Source: Cloeon dipterum (taxonomy: Eukaryota; Arthropoda; Insecta; Ephemeroptera; Baetidae). From it: DNA of 64,000 nucleotides. Position 1 is the first letter of the stretch; the number at the start of each line of letters is the position of its first letter. The notes beneath the pieces were generated by a model. The model did not search any database. It worked only from the letters and a program-made list of their open reading frames with translations, and was not told the DNA's origin. Made by a program: the position numbers and the translations under genes. The stretch covers positions 31,303,883 to 31,367,882 of the forward strand of contig NC_088789.1 in assembly GCF_949628265.1 (NCBI RefSeq), written 5' to 3'. Positions 9,587-20,222 of the stretch are shown here, piece by piece.

Positions 9587-12500
9587 ATGACGAGCCAATC
9601 TCGACCTTCACCAGAGAAGGCTAATCAAGAAGGACGTAATTACGTCGTTATTGAATGGTTCCAGTCGAAAAAAACGCAAGTTTGTTTGGTTGACGAAGTA
9701 AACAATATGGATGATCCCCCAAAAAAAGGAACCAAGAAGTACAACGTGATTTCTGGAAAAGATAAAAGTGGCAGGCTTGAAACAAAACCAGCTCTGATTT
9801 TACATGGCCCAGGTAATTTTTAGTTTTTAACCATCTCTAAAGTAAGTTTTGTTTTTATTAATAATTATTTGTTAAATTAGGCACTTTTTGTGAAATGCAA
9901 GAGATGGAAAAATTGAGGAAACTTGACGCTGACTGTGTTTTCCCTGGAGAGAGACCCAAAAGGATCCGAAGGTTGCCTGCCAAAAATTTAGAAACTGCCG
10001 ATGAGGAAGATAGACCGAGATCTCCGTCAAAGAAAATGGGGAAAAAAGCGGTATATATAAATATATCTATATATTTTTATCAATTGTGTTGCATGTTTCA
10101 TTATATTAATTTCTAGCATGGAACCAGTAACATGCAAATTGATCTGTTAAATGCAATATCAAGAGCTAAAGAGGTGAATTTGCCAAGCGATGAAGACGAA
10201 AACAACACCTCTCTTGATGGTCCAGGAGCCACTCAAGAAAATCTGGGCAAAGAACGCAAGAAAGCGAGCAAGAAATGCAGTACTCAAGAGAAAAGGGCGC
10301 CAAAGACGAACACTGTGACTAAGACTGGAGCTGCTAATAAGGACACCACCACCCAGAAAGTCAATATTCACAGTTCCCAAGAGAGGAGCAGGCCTCTGGC
10401 CAAATCCGCTGGTTCCATGAGGCTGGACGGAGGTCGTGGAAATAACAGGCCGACTGCTGGATCGTCTAAGATGTAATGATATCAAATTATTTGATTTTTG
10501 CAATTGGTAATTTTGTTTCTACAAATGAAAGGCCTGAGAAAGGAAAGGAGAAGGTTCAGTTTACTGAGAGTTTAGCAGCAGGAACCGGTGATGGAGAAGA
10601 TAGCGACACCTCTTTTGATGGTCCAGGAGCAACCCAAGAAAATGTGGGCAAAGAAAGCAAGAAAGCAAGCAAGAAATACAGTACTCAAGAGAAAAGGGCG
10701 CCAAAGACGAACACTGTGACTAAGACTGGAGCTGCTAAGAACACCACCACCCAGAAAGTCAATATTCACAGTTCCCAAGAGAGGAGCAGGCCTCTGGCCA
10801 AATCCGCTGGTTCCATGAGGCTGGACGGAGGTCGTGGAAATTACAGGTCGACTGCTGGATCGTCTAAGATGTAATGATATCAAATTATTTGATTTTTGCA
10901 ATTGGTAATTTTGTTTCTACAAATGAAAGGCCTGAGAAAGGAAAGGAGAAGGTTCAGTTTACTGAGAGTTTAGCAGCAGGAACCGGTGATGGAGAAGATA
11001 GCGACACCTCTTTTGATGGTCCAGGAGCAACCCAAGAAAATGTGGGCAAAGAAAGCAAGAAAGCGAGCAAGAAATGCAGTACTCAAGAGAAAAGGCCGCC
11101 AAAGACGAACACGGTGACTAAGACTGGAGCTGCTAATAAGGACACCACCACCCAGAAAGTCAATATTCACAGTTCCCAAGAGAGGAGCAGACCTCTGGCC
11201 AAATCCGGTGATTCCATGAGGCTGGACGGAGGTCGTGGAAATTACAGGTCGACTGCTGGATCGTCTAAGATGTAATGATATAAAATTATTTATTAAAATT
11301 TAGCTTTTTCAATTGGTAATTCTATTTTACACATGTCACAGGCTTGAGAAGGAGCATGACGAAGATGCTGACAGCACAGATCATCGTGAAGTTGAGACAC
11401 ATTCATCCGAAGAAAGACGGCGTCAGATTCAAAGAGGTAAAAATTATAAATGATCATTTTTTATATTATGCACTTAAATTTAATTCTTAGAGTGGTCATC
11501 TGATGGCCTTTTTTCTGATTGGGATGACGCTGTCGTTCAAGGTGCGATAAATATATATCTGTTAGCGGGCAAAATAAGGGCTATTCACCCAACTGTTTAA
11601 TTGATTTTTATTGTAGGTGAGAGCAGTCACGAGGTTGACCCTTTACCATCAAGGTCGTCTCAGTTTGTGGGTAAAAAACCAAGTCTGGCCAGTGAAGGTG
11701 AAGTTTTGTTTTTTATTTATTTTTATGTATATAATAAATCTCAAATTTAGACCGATCTTGTTGCTGCTCAGTGGAAATGCTACAGTTAATTCACGTGCTG
11801 GATAGCAAAATTGACCTGCTCCTTAAGTCCAGTGCTGCTATGAGAGGAACGCAAGCTGCTTCCGATGAACCTGATTTGCTACAGATTGTGTGCAACAATT
11901 ACGTAAGTCAATTTTAATTTCAGTTTTCATATCATATTTTGATCCCAAATTTCATGATACAGAACTACATCGGCAATGGCTACGTGCTCCTGAGAGGAAG
12001 ATACGCTTCGGTTGATATGTACACGAGTCAGCGTCCTGCGAGATTTGTCACTCAAATGACAAAGGCCGTGTTTGGAGATGACATTTTGAGCAGGTCCCGT
12101 CTGAATGCTGAGCGAGGAGACTTCCTTGCACTTGACTGCAAGCTCGTTGAGTGCATTTTCCGTAAGTGCCTCTCTCTTCTCCTTTTGGTTATCTGAATAC
12201 TTAATTCTTTAGAGCTTGCTTTCACTGTGGTTATTATATGTTAGATTTTTTAGGCAAAAATATGCAGCTAATTTCAGGTCTGAGAAATTTTGAGATGGCT
12301 AAATTAATGTTGTACAGTTTGAGAGAGCGCAAAACACGTAGTTTTTCTTTGAAAATTTCACCATTTGCCATTTATTATCCTAAATCACGTGTAGGAGTTT
12401 TAAATTTTAAAATGCTTTGAGTTTAAAAAAAACCGAAAAGTCAATAAAGATAATTATTATTTTACGTGTTTATTATTTTTCTGTTTTGCTGCATGAAAGA

Positions 12501-13146
12501 ATTTATTCTGTGAGGTGATGGATTATATTAAATCATATGAGCATAAAGGTAATCTTGCAAAACTTTTCTAATTTTAGTAAGCCAGAGAGCGTACTGCGAG
12601 ATGAACAATCTCACCCCACTGACTATGGCAGCAACCAGAAGAATCGTTTCGAATGTTTGTCAGCGTGCTAATCCCAACACAAGTGTGTGGACCAGCCATG
12701 GCTATCGACAGTTGACAGAAGTTGTTCCCACTGCTGACTGTGATGATGGTGAGTAATTATTTAAATTGTGATCCTTTCTTTTAAATCTATATATTACTAG
12801 AATTGCTCAATGAAAGTAGAAATAATAGTACCACATTAAAATACGCATTAATTAATTTTTTAAAAATTGCCTTTCTAATTTGATACAATATCGTAAACAA
12901 ATTTTATGCCGAAAATATCATACTTTCCGGCCAATCATCATTGAATCGTCGAGATAGATGCATATCATTGATTTTGTTTCTGGTTTCTGTGACGGTTTAT
13001 TTGGATGGCAAAGATGAACCTGTTTTTTTTTAATTTTTGGGATTAGGCTATGGCAAATTTATCAGGAAAACGCGAGTTGCACTTTTTTTAAATTAATGTA
13101 CATCTCAATTGATTTGTTTTTAGCTAGCCACACAGACACAGAATGA
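9587..13146 (+). CDS. Transposon-encoded BEN-domain protein, 12 exons
   Basis: Exons: 9587-9812, 9881-10050, 10117-10472, 10532-10870, 10930-11271, 11342-11436, 11491-11541, 11617-11697, 11751-11902, 11963-12161, 12578-12748 and 13124-13146 (TGA). All phases join, giving about 630 residues. The N-terminus (YVVIEWFQSKKTQVCLVDEV) resembles the small N-terminal domain seen in front of BEN domains in other transposon-linked proteins. The middle is a Lys/Ser/Thr-rich, probably disordered region made of three near-identical exons. Exons 10-11 form the candidate BEN domain (RFVTQMTKAVFGDDILSRSR ... ALDCKLVECIF ... MAATRRIVSNVCQRANP). BEN domains bind DNA or mediate protein contacts in chromatin. Here the protein is a candidate partner of the transposase and binder of the subterminal GAGC repeats, by analogy with the accessory protein of plant CACTA elements. 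AATAAA at 13212-13217 follows the stop. No frame break was seen. The BEN call is from pattern memory, not a profile search. Confidence 0.8.
10205..11341 (+). repeat. Triplicated exon-intron unit (about 398 bp) in BEN gene
   Basis: Exons 3, 4 and 5 share almost identical sequence from LDGPGATQEN to TAGSSKM. Exons 4 and 5 (339 and 342 bp) also share their 5' part (PEKGKEKVQFTESLAAG). The 59/59/70-bp introns that follow share GTAATGATAT and CAATTGGTAATT. Unit spacing between exon 4 and exon 5 starts is 398 bp. Every exon keeps the same phase (AT|G), so copy number can vary without breaking the frame. Confidence 0.9.
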
Positions 13147-13211
13147 TCCGCAGCTTATGAGGTGAGAAGTTACTCCAAAAAGTTTATTTTTGTATTTTGA
13201 AAATCGGTATC

Positions 13212-13217
13212 AATAAA
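13212..13217 (+). other. Poly(A) signal of BEN gene
   Basis: AATAAA lies 66 bases after the TGA at 13144-13146. Confidence 0.5.
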
Positions 13218-13589
13218 ATACAGCAATTTAGGTTCCTAAAAATGCAAATTTTATTCAAAATATTGCCATTTATGGTTTTCAAGCAAAGCTGTTTCATATG
13301 TTTAAGCAATATTATCGCTCAATCTTATTTAATAATTTTAATTAATTTATTCTTTAATTATTTTCTCGTTTGCATTTCATGAGTTCATTAATTTTGGAAT
13401 TTTCTGTAAGAGCAAAGACACCTAAGACAGGCAAAAACTTTAAAGCAGCAAAACATTTCCTTTTATTGAGAAAAAAATGAGCTTTTTTAGATCATGTAAT
13501 TAACACACAGCTTTTATGAATTTAATACAATGCTTAAAAACGTATTAGTGAATTTAAATCCCCTGTTCAGTTATAACGCGCTTGGCTTG

Positions 13590-14366
13590 GCTAGATAGCA
13601 TATTTCTTGCTTCTTGCTCATTACCACTTCCATTATTGCATAAAAAACATGCTCTTTTTTGGTTGCAGTTATTAACGAACAAGAAATATGCATACTTGAG
13701 CCATTCTGGCTCATTTTTATTTTCGATCGCTCATTTATTTGGAACATTCCTGCTCTCCACCTCAATTCTCGTGATTTGCTGGCTAAGGCGTGCATATTTC
13801 TTGCATGTAAACGCTTTTTGCTTTTTATTGCCTCCTCATATTGTTGCAATAATGCAAGCGTTAATGTGCAATAAAAATGAATTGACTGTCAAGTCAGTGC
13901 TAGCGCGTTTCAGCAGTAAATGGGATTAAAAAAAACTAATTTGAATCAAACGGGAGGGAGTACAGAGCTGCAATTGTGAGCATGAATGAGCCAGAATAAT
14001 CCTAGAAACGAACTGAGGTTGCGAGCAACAATGTTTAAAAAAGTGTCTATATATGAGCGAGCAACAGAGGCGTTTTTGAGCGAGTAGCTTGAGCAGATAA
14101 AAGCACCTTTGAGCGATAAAAAGCACAAATGAGCCAGAAAAATCCTAGCGAGCAAGAAAGAGCCAATATGTTCCATATACGTGCCTAAATGAGCGAGCAA
14201 CAAAAGCGTTTTTGAGCGAGCAGCAAGGGCAGCAGAAAGCAGCATTGAGCGAAAAATAGCAGAAACGAGCCAGGAACCGAACTTAGGTTGCGAGCAAGAA
14301 AGAGCAAGAATGTCCCAAATACGTGTGTAAATGAGCGAGCAAGAAAGAGCGGCAAAAAGCCGCTCA
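13590..14366. repeat. Right subterminal GAGC-rich repeat array
   Basis: From 13930 to 14366 the plus strand is dense in GAGC, GAGCGAGCAA and GAGCGAG words. A unit of roughly 150-170 bp (ATGAGCGAGCAA...GCGAGCAAGAAAGAG) recurs two to three times. The stretch 13590-13900 carries the same words on the other strand (GAGCCATTCTGGCTC, CGCTCATTTATTTGGAACATT), so this end can form an imperfect hairpin. ORFs here are by-products of the repeats. Confidence 0.75.
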
Positions 14367-14381
14367 GAATTTTCTGCTGGG
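14362..14381 (-). repeat. Right terminal inverted repeat of the 13.3 kb transposon
   Basis: Read on minus, this is CCCAGCAGAAAATTCTGAGC. The flanking TAT at 14382-14384 duplicates 1124-1126. Confidence 0.9.
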
Positions 14382-14843
14382 TATAGCATATAATATAAAT
14401 TTATTTCAATTCATGCAGCACTAATAAAAAATCACAAAAATGAATTGACGAAACTTTGATACAGCATAATAATTATCGATACAGAACATTGCAGATTGGA
14501 CGTAAAATGTTCGTGCTGATTTGATAGTAAATAAGACATGTACTGGGTCACCTATGATTCGTCTGTGCGCACTGAAATCAGGAAGTGATCTCCTATACTC
14601 ATATACTTTCTCAACAAACAGTTTTCACTTCCATATTTCTGATTAGTTTACAACTGGCACCATCACAACGATCAATGAAATAACTTACAAAATTATATTA
14701 CATTTTATTGCAAAGATTGATTCAAAATATTTGTATTCATCAAGAATAAATGGAGCATAACAATTGACTAAACAGAACATTTAGAGAAGAAAATTTAAAA
14801 ATTTGAAAGGGTATTTAAACGGAAAATCTTTTAGCTCTTATTC
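14382..14843. other. Host flank right of the transposon
   Basis: This sequence resembles 19815-20165 (shared GCAGATTGGACG, GATTCGTCTGTGCGCACTGAA, ATACTTTCTCAACAA). It is the 3' flank of gene B, read against its transcription. No gene seen. Confidence 0.7.
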
Positions 14844-16367
14844 CTAACTCATTGTAGAGTAACGTAACTTGCCATCGTCAATAATGCAACAAAATTTGAA
14901 TCCTTTCGTAGCAAATAATTTCATCATTTCCTTGTCTCCTCTTTCAGCGACCATTTCCTCGACAGATCGAGAATCTAGTCCAAGTTTTGCAATTAAGCCA
15001 GGAAACGTTTCAATCAGGTATTTGGCACTTTCTACTTTGTTATTGCAAACACAGAAGTGCAACAGATTTTCCCCATTTTTTATCACTTTTATATCCGCAC
15101 CAAGTCTCACCAATTCTTCGGCAGCAACAATGTTGTTAACATAAAAGGCCTGGTGCAGTGGTGTGAACCCATATTTGTCTTTTCTGTTCACATCGAGTGA
15201 ATACTTGTTGACGAGAAACGTAATAATTTGCTTTCCATGAGACTTATTGCACGCAGCGAGATCCAAAACTGACGATTTTTGTTTTCCGGCCAAAGCACGA
15301 GGGTCAAGGCCGCATTCGTCCACCAACCATTTGCACGTATCCAGGTCTGCATGCATTGCTGCGATGTGAAGAGATGTGTATCCATCCCCCCGGAGGTCTT
15401 TTACCAGATTTCGATTCATCTCTTGTACAAATTTAGCTCCTTTTATTATATTCTTCCTCAGGCAGTAGTGCATTATATTTTCCAAATAGCAGGATTCGTT
15501 GATGGCGACGCATTTTATTGTTAGGTCTGCACCAAGTCTCACCAATTCGGCCGCAGTAACAATGTTAGCTGAAATGGCGGAGTGTAGTGGTGTTAACCCC
15601 TTCTTGTTTTTTCTATTCACATCAAGCGAATACTTGTTAACCAAAAATGTAATAATTTCTTTTCCATGAGATTTGTTGATGGTAGCTACTTCTAAAACTG
15701 AAACTTTTTCTTTTCCAGCCAAAGCATGAGGGTCAAGACCACACTCGTCCAACAACCATTTGCACATGTCCAAGTCTGCATACATTGCTGCGATGTGAAG
15801 AGATGTGTATCCATCCCCGCGGAGGTCTTTTACCAGATTTCGATTCTTCTCTTGTAAAAATTTAGCACTTTCCATTTTGTTCCAACTTACGCAGCAGTGC
15901 ATTAAATTTTCCAAATTGCTAGAGTCATTGGTGATCCGTTTTACTGTTAGGTCTGCACCGAGTTGAAACAATTCTTCGGCAATATCGATGTTTTCTTTGT
16001 GTAAGGCATAGTGGAGAGGCGTGAACTCAAGTTTGTCTTTTGCGTTCACGTCAAAGCTATGCTCGGAAACAAAATACCGCACTAGTTCTTTGCCGTGCGA
16101 TTTGTTCATTGCGGCACAGTGCAGCACGCTGTCCTCGTATTTATCCTTTGTTAAAGATCGAACGTCGACACCTTCATTCAAAAGCCACTTGCACATGTCA
16201 AGATCGCCGAGGATAGCTGCAAGGTGAATCGCTGACCTTCCAGTCACACCAAAAAGCCCTTTATCCTGTTCCAGTACCATATTGGCTAAAATCGAACGGT
16301 ACCCTGACTCAGATGTAGCCAGTTTGGATCTCATGTCAGTAAGTTTGTTAAATCTGTTCAAGTCCAT
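14844..16367 (-). CDS. Ankyrin-repeat protein B
   Basis: 507 residues, uninterrupted. The ORF extends upstream, but I start at MDLNRFNKL (16367) because an AG acceptor (TATCATATAG|CCGACAGG, exon from 16378) lies just upstream, as in genes C, D and E. The protein is almost all ankyrin repeats: GRSAIHLAAILGDLDMCKWL, GFTPLHQAFYVNN and ADLTVKRITNDSSNLENLMH modules alternate. The block GDGYTSLHIAAMxADLDxCKW...LVRLGAD occurs twice in a row, an internal duplication. It lacks the N-terminal DGVDMCRNL module of genes C and D. The C-terminus (CCIIDDGKLRYSTMS) is longer than in its paralogues. It is convergent with gene A across the transposon and head-to-head with gene C. Ankyrin repeats mediate protein binding, and the target is unknown. 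Confidence 0.88.
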   Translation of the reverse strand: MDLNRFNKLTDMRSKLATSESGYRSILANMVLEQDKGLFGVTGRSAIHLAAILGDLDMCKWLLNEGVDVRSLTKDKYEDSVLHCAAMNKSHGKELVRYFVSEHSFDVNAKDKLEFTPLHYALHKENIDIAEELFQLGADLTVKRITNDSSNLENLMHCCVSWNKMESAKFLQEKNRNLVKDLRGDGYTSLHIAAMYADLDMCKWLLDECGLDPHALAGKEKVSVLEVATINKSHGKEIITFLVNKYSLDVNRKNKKGLTPLHSAISANIVTAAELVRLGADLTIKCVAINESCYLENIMHYCLRKNIIKGAKFVQEMNRNLVKDLRGDGYTSLHIAAMHADLDTCKWLVDECGLDPRALAGKQKSSVLDLAACNKSHGKQIITFLVNKYSLDVNRKDKYGFTPLHQAFYVNNIVAAEELVRLGADIKVIKNGENLLHFCVCNNKVESAKYLIETFPGLIAKLGLDSRSVEEMVAERGDKEMMKLFATKGFKFCCIIDDGKLRYSTMS

Positions 16368-16377
16368 TATCCTGTCG

Positions 16378-17775
16378 GCTATATGATAAAATATAAGAAT
16401 TCTCAAATTAAAATTAGCTTTTATCACCTACTTTTTGTAAGTTTTCCGTGACACTACTTCAACAGCGAGCTTCAACAGCGACGAAAGAACTGAGGTTTTA
16501 ATGTTTTAGTGCTTTGCTTTTGAAACTAACCTATGTTTTGAAACTCTGCTATTCATAACAACTTTTCTTCAAGAATTTTTTAGAAAATTGTTTTTAAATT
16601 GTGGTATTTTCTTCTACAGGTTTGTTTTGAAAGGAATAAAAATTAAATTTCTTCTCTTAATAGCAATGAGATATTTACAAAAGAGATTGATTTATCTACA
16701 TTTAATTTATTTAACTGGTATTGTTATATATCAACATCATAATTATAAAAAAGGAATCACGACTTTACGTATTATCTTTTAATTATATTTATAAATGTGA
16801 ATTCCTATTTTGTAACGAATAAACATGATTTTGAAATTTTAATTCCCTGCGTATCAACATTATCTTTTTATAAAAATATCGAAAATATAAAGTTATTTGG
16901 TACGATACTGAAAAGATTATTGCAATCGCTTATTTAATTTTCTTCAAAGAATTATATGAAACAAAAATATGTATTATTGTAGTTTATTATTGCTTTAAAT
17001 TATAGTGTTTTTGACATAATTAGAGCGACACTATTTAATGAGGAACGGGTTTCTAACTACAAACAAAACAAAAATTATAATTAAAACCTAAAAATCACAC
17101 GATGCTTTTAACTATAATCGGGTCATACCTCAGCCAAAGAGCACTTGTCTTATGTCCTGTTATGGTGAATCATGTCTAACGCTAATTTTTCCACCTTACT
17201 TGTAACTATTCAATCTGATATCACTCATGTTAAACAACTTTATATCTGCAAATTTTGCAGTGCTAATAAATTTACATCTCCAATATCAATAATAACAGGT
17301 CTTAGTATTTAAATTATTTTAATTGTGCTTTTTATCCGATTATTTTTGCGTTATCACAAAAGTTCCTCTAGTCTATACGTCAATAAAATTGCTTAATATT
17401 TTATATTATCTTTATTCAGTAAAAATATTCGAATTCTATTAAAGATAAAATGCAAAACAATCAATCTACTTGAAAAGCTTTCGTTTTTAAGTAGATTTTG
17501 TATTCCCTACAATAATTAGCTGTTAACGAATATTTCCTAAATTTGAAAACAAAATTTCCACACAATTCAGGACAAAATATGTTATGACGAGTAAGAAAAG
17601 TTTCAAAAACAAAGCACATACACGTCACAAATTCAGTTGTTTCACTGCCATCAAAGCCAAAGCACGCTGATGTCAATTTAAGTTGTGTCAAGGGAATACT
17701 GTTTAAAGTAAGTGTAAAAAGCTAATTAATTATAATTTGATAAAAATCTACTATCTCTATCATTCAGCCGGCAGG
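16378..17775. promoter_or_regulatory. Head-to-head intergenic region of genes B and C
   Basis: On minus, 16378-16500 holds the conserved leader of the B/E subfamily: a 5' UTR intron with donor near 16430, preceded by GTCACGGAAAAC and GAAGCTCGCTGTTGAAGTAG. On plus, gene C has a donor near 17708 (TTTAAA|GTAAGTG) and the acceptor TCTATCATTCAG at 17767. The AT-rich middle (16560-17450) shows nothing recognisable. Confidence 0.5.
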
Positions 17776-19182
17776 ATGGAATCGGACGAGTTCAAGAAGT
17801 TCACTCTCGTGAAATCCGTTCTTGCTGCATCATACAGCACTGTCAATAATCAATCACCGTTCAGCGATTTCCTAAGAGACTTGACTCCTCTGCAGGTTGC
17901 TGCGATGATCGATGGAGTCGATATGTGTCGAAATCTCGTTGAAAAAGGCGCCGATGTCTATGTTAAATGTGGAGAACTCGGCGCCACTCTTTTGCACTGC
18001 GCGGCCCTGAACGAGAAGCACGGACTGGAACTGATTGATTACTTTTCATCTCTTGGATTGAAGCTGAACGCAAAGGACAAGTTTGGAAATGAACCACTTG
18101 AATACGCAATCAGGGTGAATAATTCGAGGATCGTACAGAACTTACTTCCACAAAAATACCCAAAAGAAGAGAATAGCAAGGACAAATCTGAGTCACAATA
18201 CCATTCAGATTTGGCAAAATTGATGCTGGAACAGGAAAAAGGGCTTGTTACTGATTTTGGTGAGACTGGAAGGTCAGCGATCCACCTGGCAGCTATGCTC
18301 GGCGATCTTGACATGTGCAAGTTGCTTTTGAAAGAAGGCGCCGACGTTCGATGTTTAACAAAGAATGAATTTGAGGACAGCGTGCTTCATTGTGCCGCAT
18401 TCAACAAATCGCACGGCTCAGAACTTGTGCAGTATTTCGTTTCCGAGCATAGCTTTGACGTGAACGCAAAAGACAAACTTGGGTTCACACCTCTTCATTG
18501 TGCCTTGTACAAGGAAAACATAGAGATTGCCGAAGAATTGTTGAAATTCGGTGGAGACCTAACAGTAAAACGGGTCACCAATGACTATACCAATTTGGAA
18601 AATTTAATGCACTACTGCTTAAGGTTGAACAAAATGAAAAGTGCTAAATTTTTGCAACAAAAGAATCGATATCTGGTAAACGACATCCGCGGGGATGGAT
18701 ATACCTCTCTTCACATCGCAGCAATGTTTGCAGACTTGGTCATGTGCAAATGGTTGGTGGACGAATGCGGCCTTGACCCTCGTGCTTTGGCTGGAACTAA
18801 AAAAATTTCAGTTTTGGATGATGCTGCGTGCAACAAATCTCACGGAAAGGAAATTATTACATTTTTCGTTAACAATTATGCACTCGATGTGAACGGAAAT
18901 GACAAATTGAGAAACAGGCCACTGCACCACGCCTTCTACAATAACAACATTGTTGCTGCTAATGAATTGGTGAGACTGGGCGCGGATTTAAGACTTAAAA
19001 GAAGAAAAATAAATTTTTTAGAATTCAGTATTTACTATGACAAAGTGGAAAGTGTCAAATACCTGATTGAAAAACTTCCTGTTCTGATTGCAAAGGCCAG
19101 ATATTCGATTGTTCCACTAGTGAAAAAACACGCAGGAGATGAAATGAAGAAAATGTTAGTTGAGAAAGGATTTTCTCTATAG
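17776..19182 (+). CDS. Ankyrin-repeat protein C
   Basis: 468 residues, intact. The start MESDEFKKF follows a 5' UTR acceptor (CATTCAG|CCGGCAGG); an upstream in-frame ATG at 17737 would lie in the intron. The N-terminal module has TPLQVAAMIDGVDMCRNLVE and ATLLHCAALNEKHGLELIDY. A linker rich in Lys/Glu/Ser follows, then GRSAIHLAAMLGDLDMCKLL and repeats matching those of B, D and E. It ends AGDEMKKMLVEKGFSL. It appears to be the full-length form of the subfamily, about a dozen repeats. No signal peptide or membrane segment. It points toward the relic at 20160. Confidence 0.88.
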   Translation: MESDEFKKFTLVKSVLAASYSTVNNQSPFSDFLRDLTPLQVAAMIDGVDMCRNLVEKGADVYVKCGELGATLLHCAALNEKHGLELIDYFSSLGLKLNAKDKFGNEPLEYAIRVNNSRIVQNLLPQKYPKEENSKDKSESQYHSDLAKLMLEQEKGLVTDFGETGRSAIHLAAMLGDLDMCKLLLKEGADVRCLTKNEFEDSVLHCAAFNKSHGSELVQYFVSEHSFDVNAKDKLGFTPLHCALYKENIEIAEELLKFGGDLTVKRVTNDYTNLENLMHYCLRLNKMKSAKFLQQKNRYLVNDIRGDGYTSLHIAAMFADLVMCKWLVDECGLDPRALAGTKKISVLDDAACNKSHGKEIITFFVNNYALDVNGNDKLRNRPLHHAFYNNNIVAANELVRLGADLRLKRRKINFLEFSIYYDKVESVKYLIEKLPVLIAKARYSIVPLVKKHAGDEMKKMLVEKGFSL

Positions 19183-20159
19183 TGGTGTTTGATAATGCTC
19201 TCTAAAATCTAACTCCTTGTTTGTAAAAATCTTGCATACGCATTTTTCATGTGTTATATTTGAAGCTATTTGTCAAAAACTTTTTGATTATATTTATTTT
19301 GTACGAAACAAATTGAAATGTAAAGTATGCTAAATTTAATAAAATTACAGATTACTTCACCCATGGAAATGAAAGTATTGTAATTAATCCCCTTTCTTGC
19401 CAAAAGAAAATGTTTAGACAAAAAACTAAATCTTGCAATACATTCTACATGTTGTCGAAAAGCCATTTCTTTCAATTTATTTTGACAGCGATATCATACA
19501 AAACATAATGGCATAATTATACTGTTTGCTAAACCTAATAAAAAAGCTAATAATATATTTTAAATTAATATCTATCCATATAGGTAATCCTACTGTTTTC
19601 AAGTTGTTTTGTGTTAATTAATAATAATATGCATTCAATAAATTTTTCATTGTTTTGAAGTTAAAAATAAAAATATATTTCTACAAAGTTAATTTTAGAC
19701 CTATTAATTGTATGACTTGTAGTCTTAATTTTTCTTTTTAACTGTTTATTCTTGTAATTATTTCCTGATTAAAACTGATTGATTTAGCGATAAGTCAGAG
19801 TAAGATACGCTTGAATGTATATCATAATATAAATTTATTTCAATCAAAGCAACACAAAATATCAAATATGTGTCCCAATGGAATCATTTCAAATTGACAA
19901 AACATTTAAACTAAATTCTAATTTTGTAAAATATAATTATCAATACAGCATAATGCAGATTGGACGAATAGTTTGCGTGCAAATTTGATAGTAAATTCTT
20001 TACTTGAGTAAATAAGATAAGTATACTAGCTGTTTCATATCTCTGATTCGTCTGTGCGCACTGAAATCAGGCAGTGGCTACCATTTACGTCCAAAACACA
20101 TACTTTCTCAACAAGGTTTCTTCATTTCCATCTAATTAATATAAAACTAACACCTAATG
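19183..20159. other. Intergenic region containing the paralogous empty transposon site
   Basis: The part up to about 19815 matches the left flank of the 13.3 kb transposon and the part after it matches the right flank. The junction (AGATACGCTTGAATGTAT then ATCATAATATAAATT, about 19810-19840) corresponds to the uninserted target. The stretch 19914-20159 matches 53108-53357. No gene. Confidence 0.75.
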
Positions 20160-20222
20160 TTAGTAAAATTTGGTTGAATCTGATCAACTCCACTATATCC
20201 TTGCCAGCTATATGATAAGATA
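20160..20222 (-). pseudogene. Ankyrin gene relic: first codons only
   Basis: On minus, GGATATAGTGGAGTTGATCA followed by AGATTCAACCAAATT aligns with the start of gene B (GATAATGGACTTGAACAG...), but the ATG is GTG. After about 15 codons the sequence jumps to what is 3' flank in gene B, so nearly the whole coding body has been deleted. The same relic with the same junction occurs at 53358-53420. Confidence 0.7.

Larger units (their letters stand above)
1127..14381. mobile_element. EnSpm/CACTA-type DNA transposon, 13,255 bp, two-gene, near-complete
   Basis: The element begins CCCAGCAGAAAATCTTGAGC and ends with the reverse complement CCCAGCAGAAAATTCTGAGC, so 18 of the terminal 20 bases match. It is flanked by direct TAT copies (1124-1126 and 14382-14384), and a 3-bp duplication is usual for EnSpm/CACTA. 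The host sequence either side rejoins into a stretch closely resembling 19795-19835, a paralogous empty site. Inside are subterminal GAGC/GCTC repeats at both ends, a TNP2-like transposase on minus, a divergent BEN-domain gene on plus, a minisatellite in that gene's first intron, and a nested 1.8 kb palindromic element. Termini do not start CACTA, so assignment to the superfamily rests on the transposase and the 3-bp duplication. The transposase has a probable frameshift and an altered C-terminus, so this copy may no longer be autonomous. Confidence 0.9.

Noticed and set aside
13571-14389. Ser/Leu-rich ORFs of 66-147 codons
   Set aside because: They lie in the GAGC subterminal repeats of the transposon.
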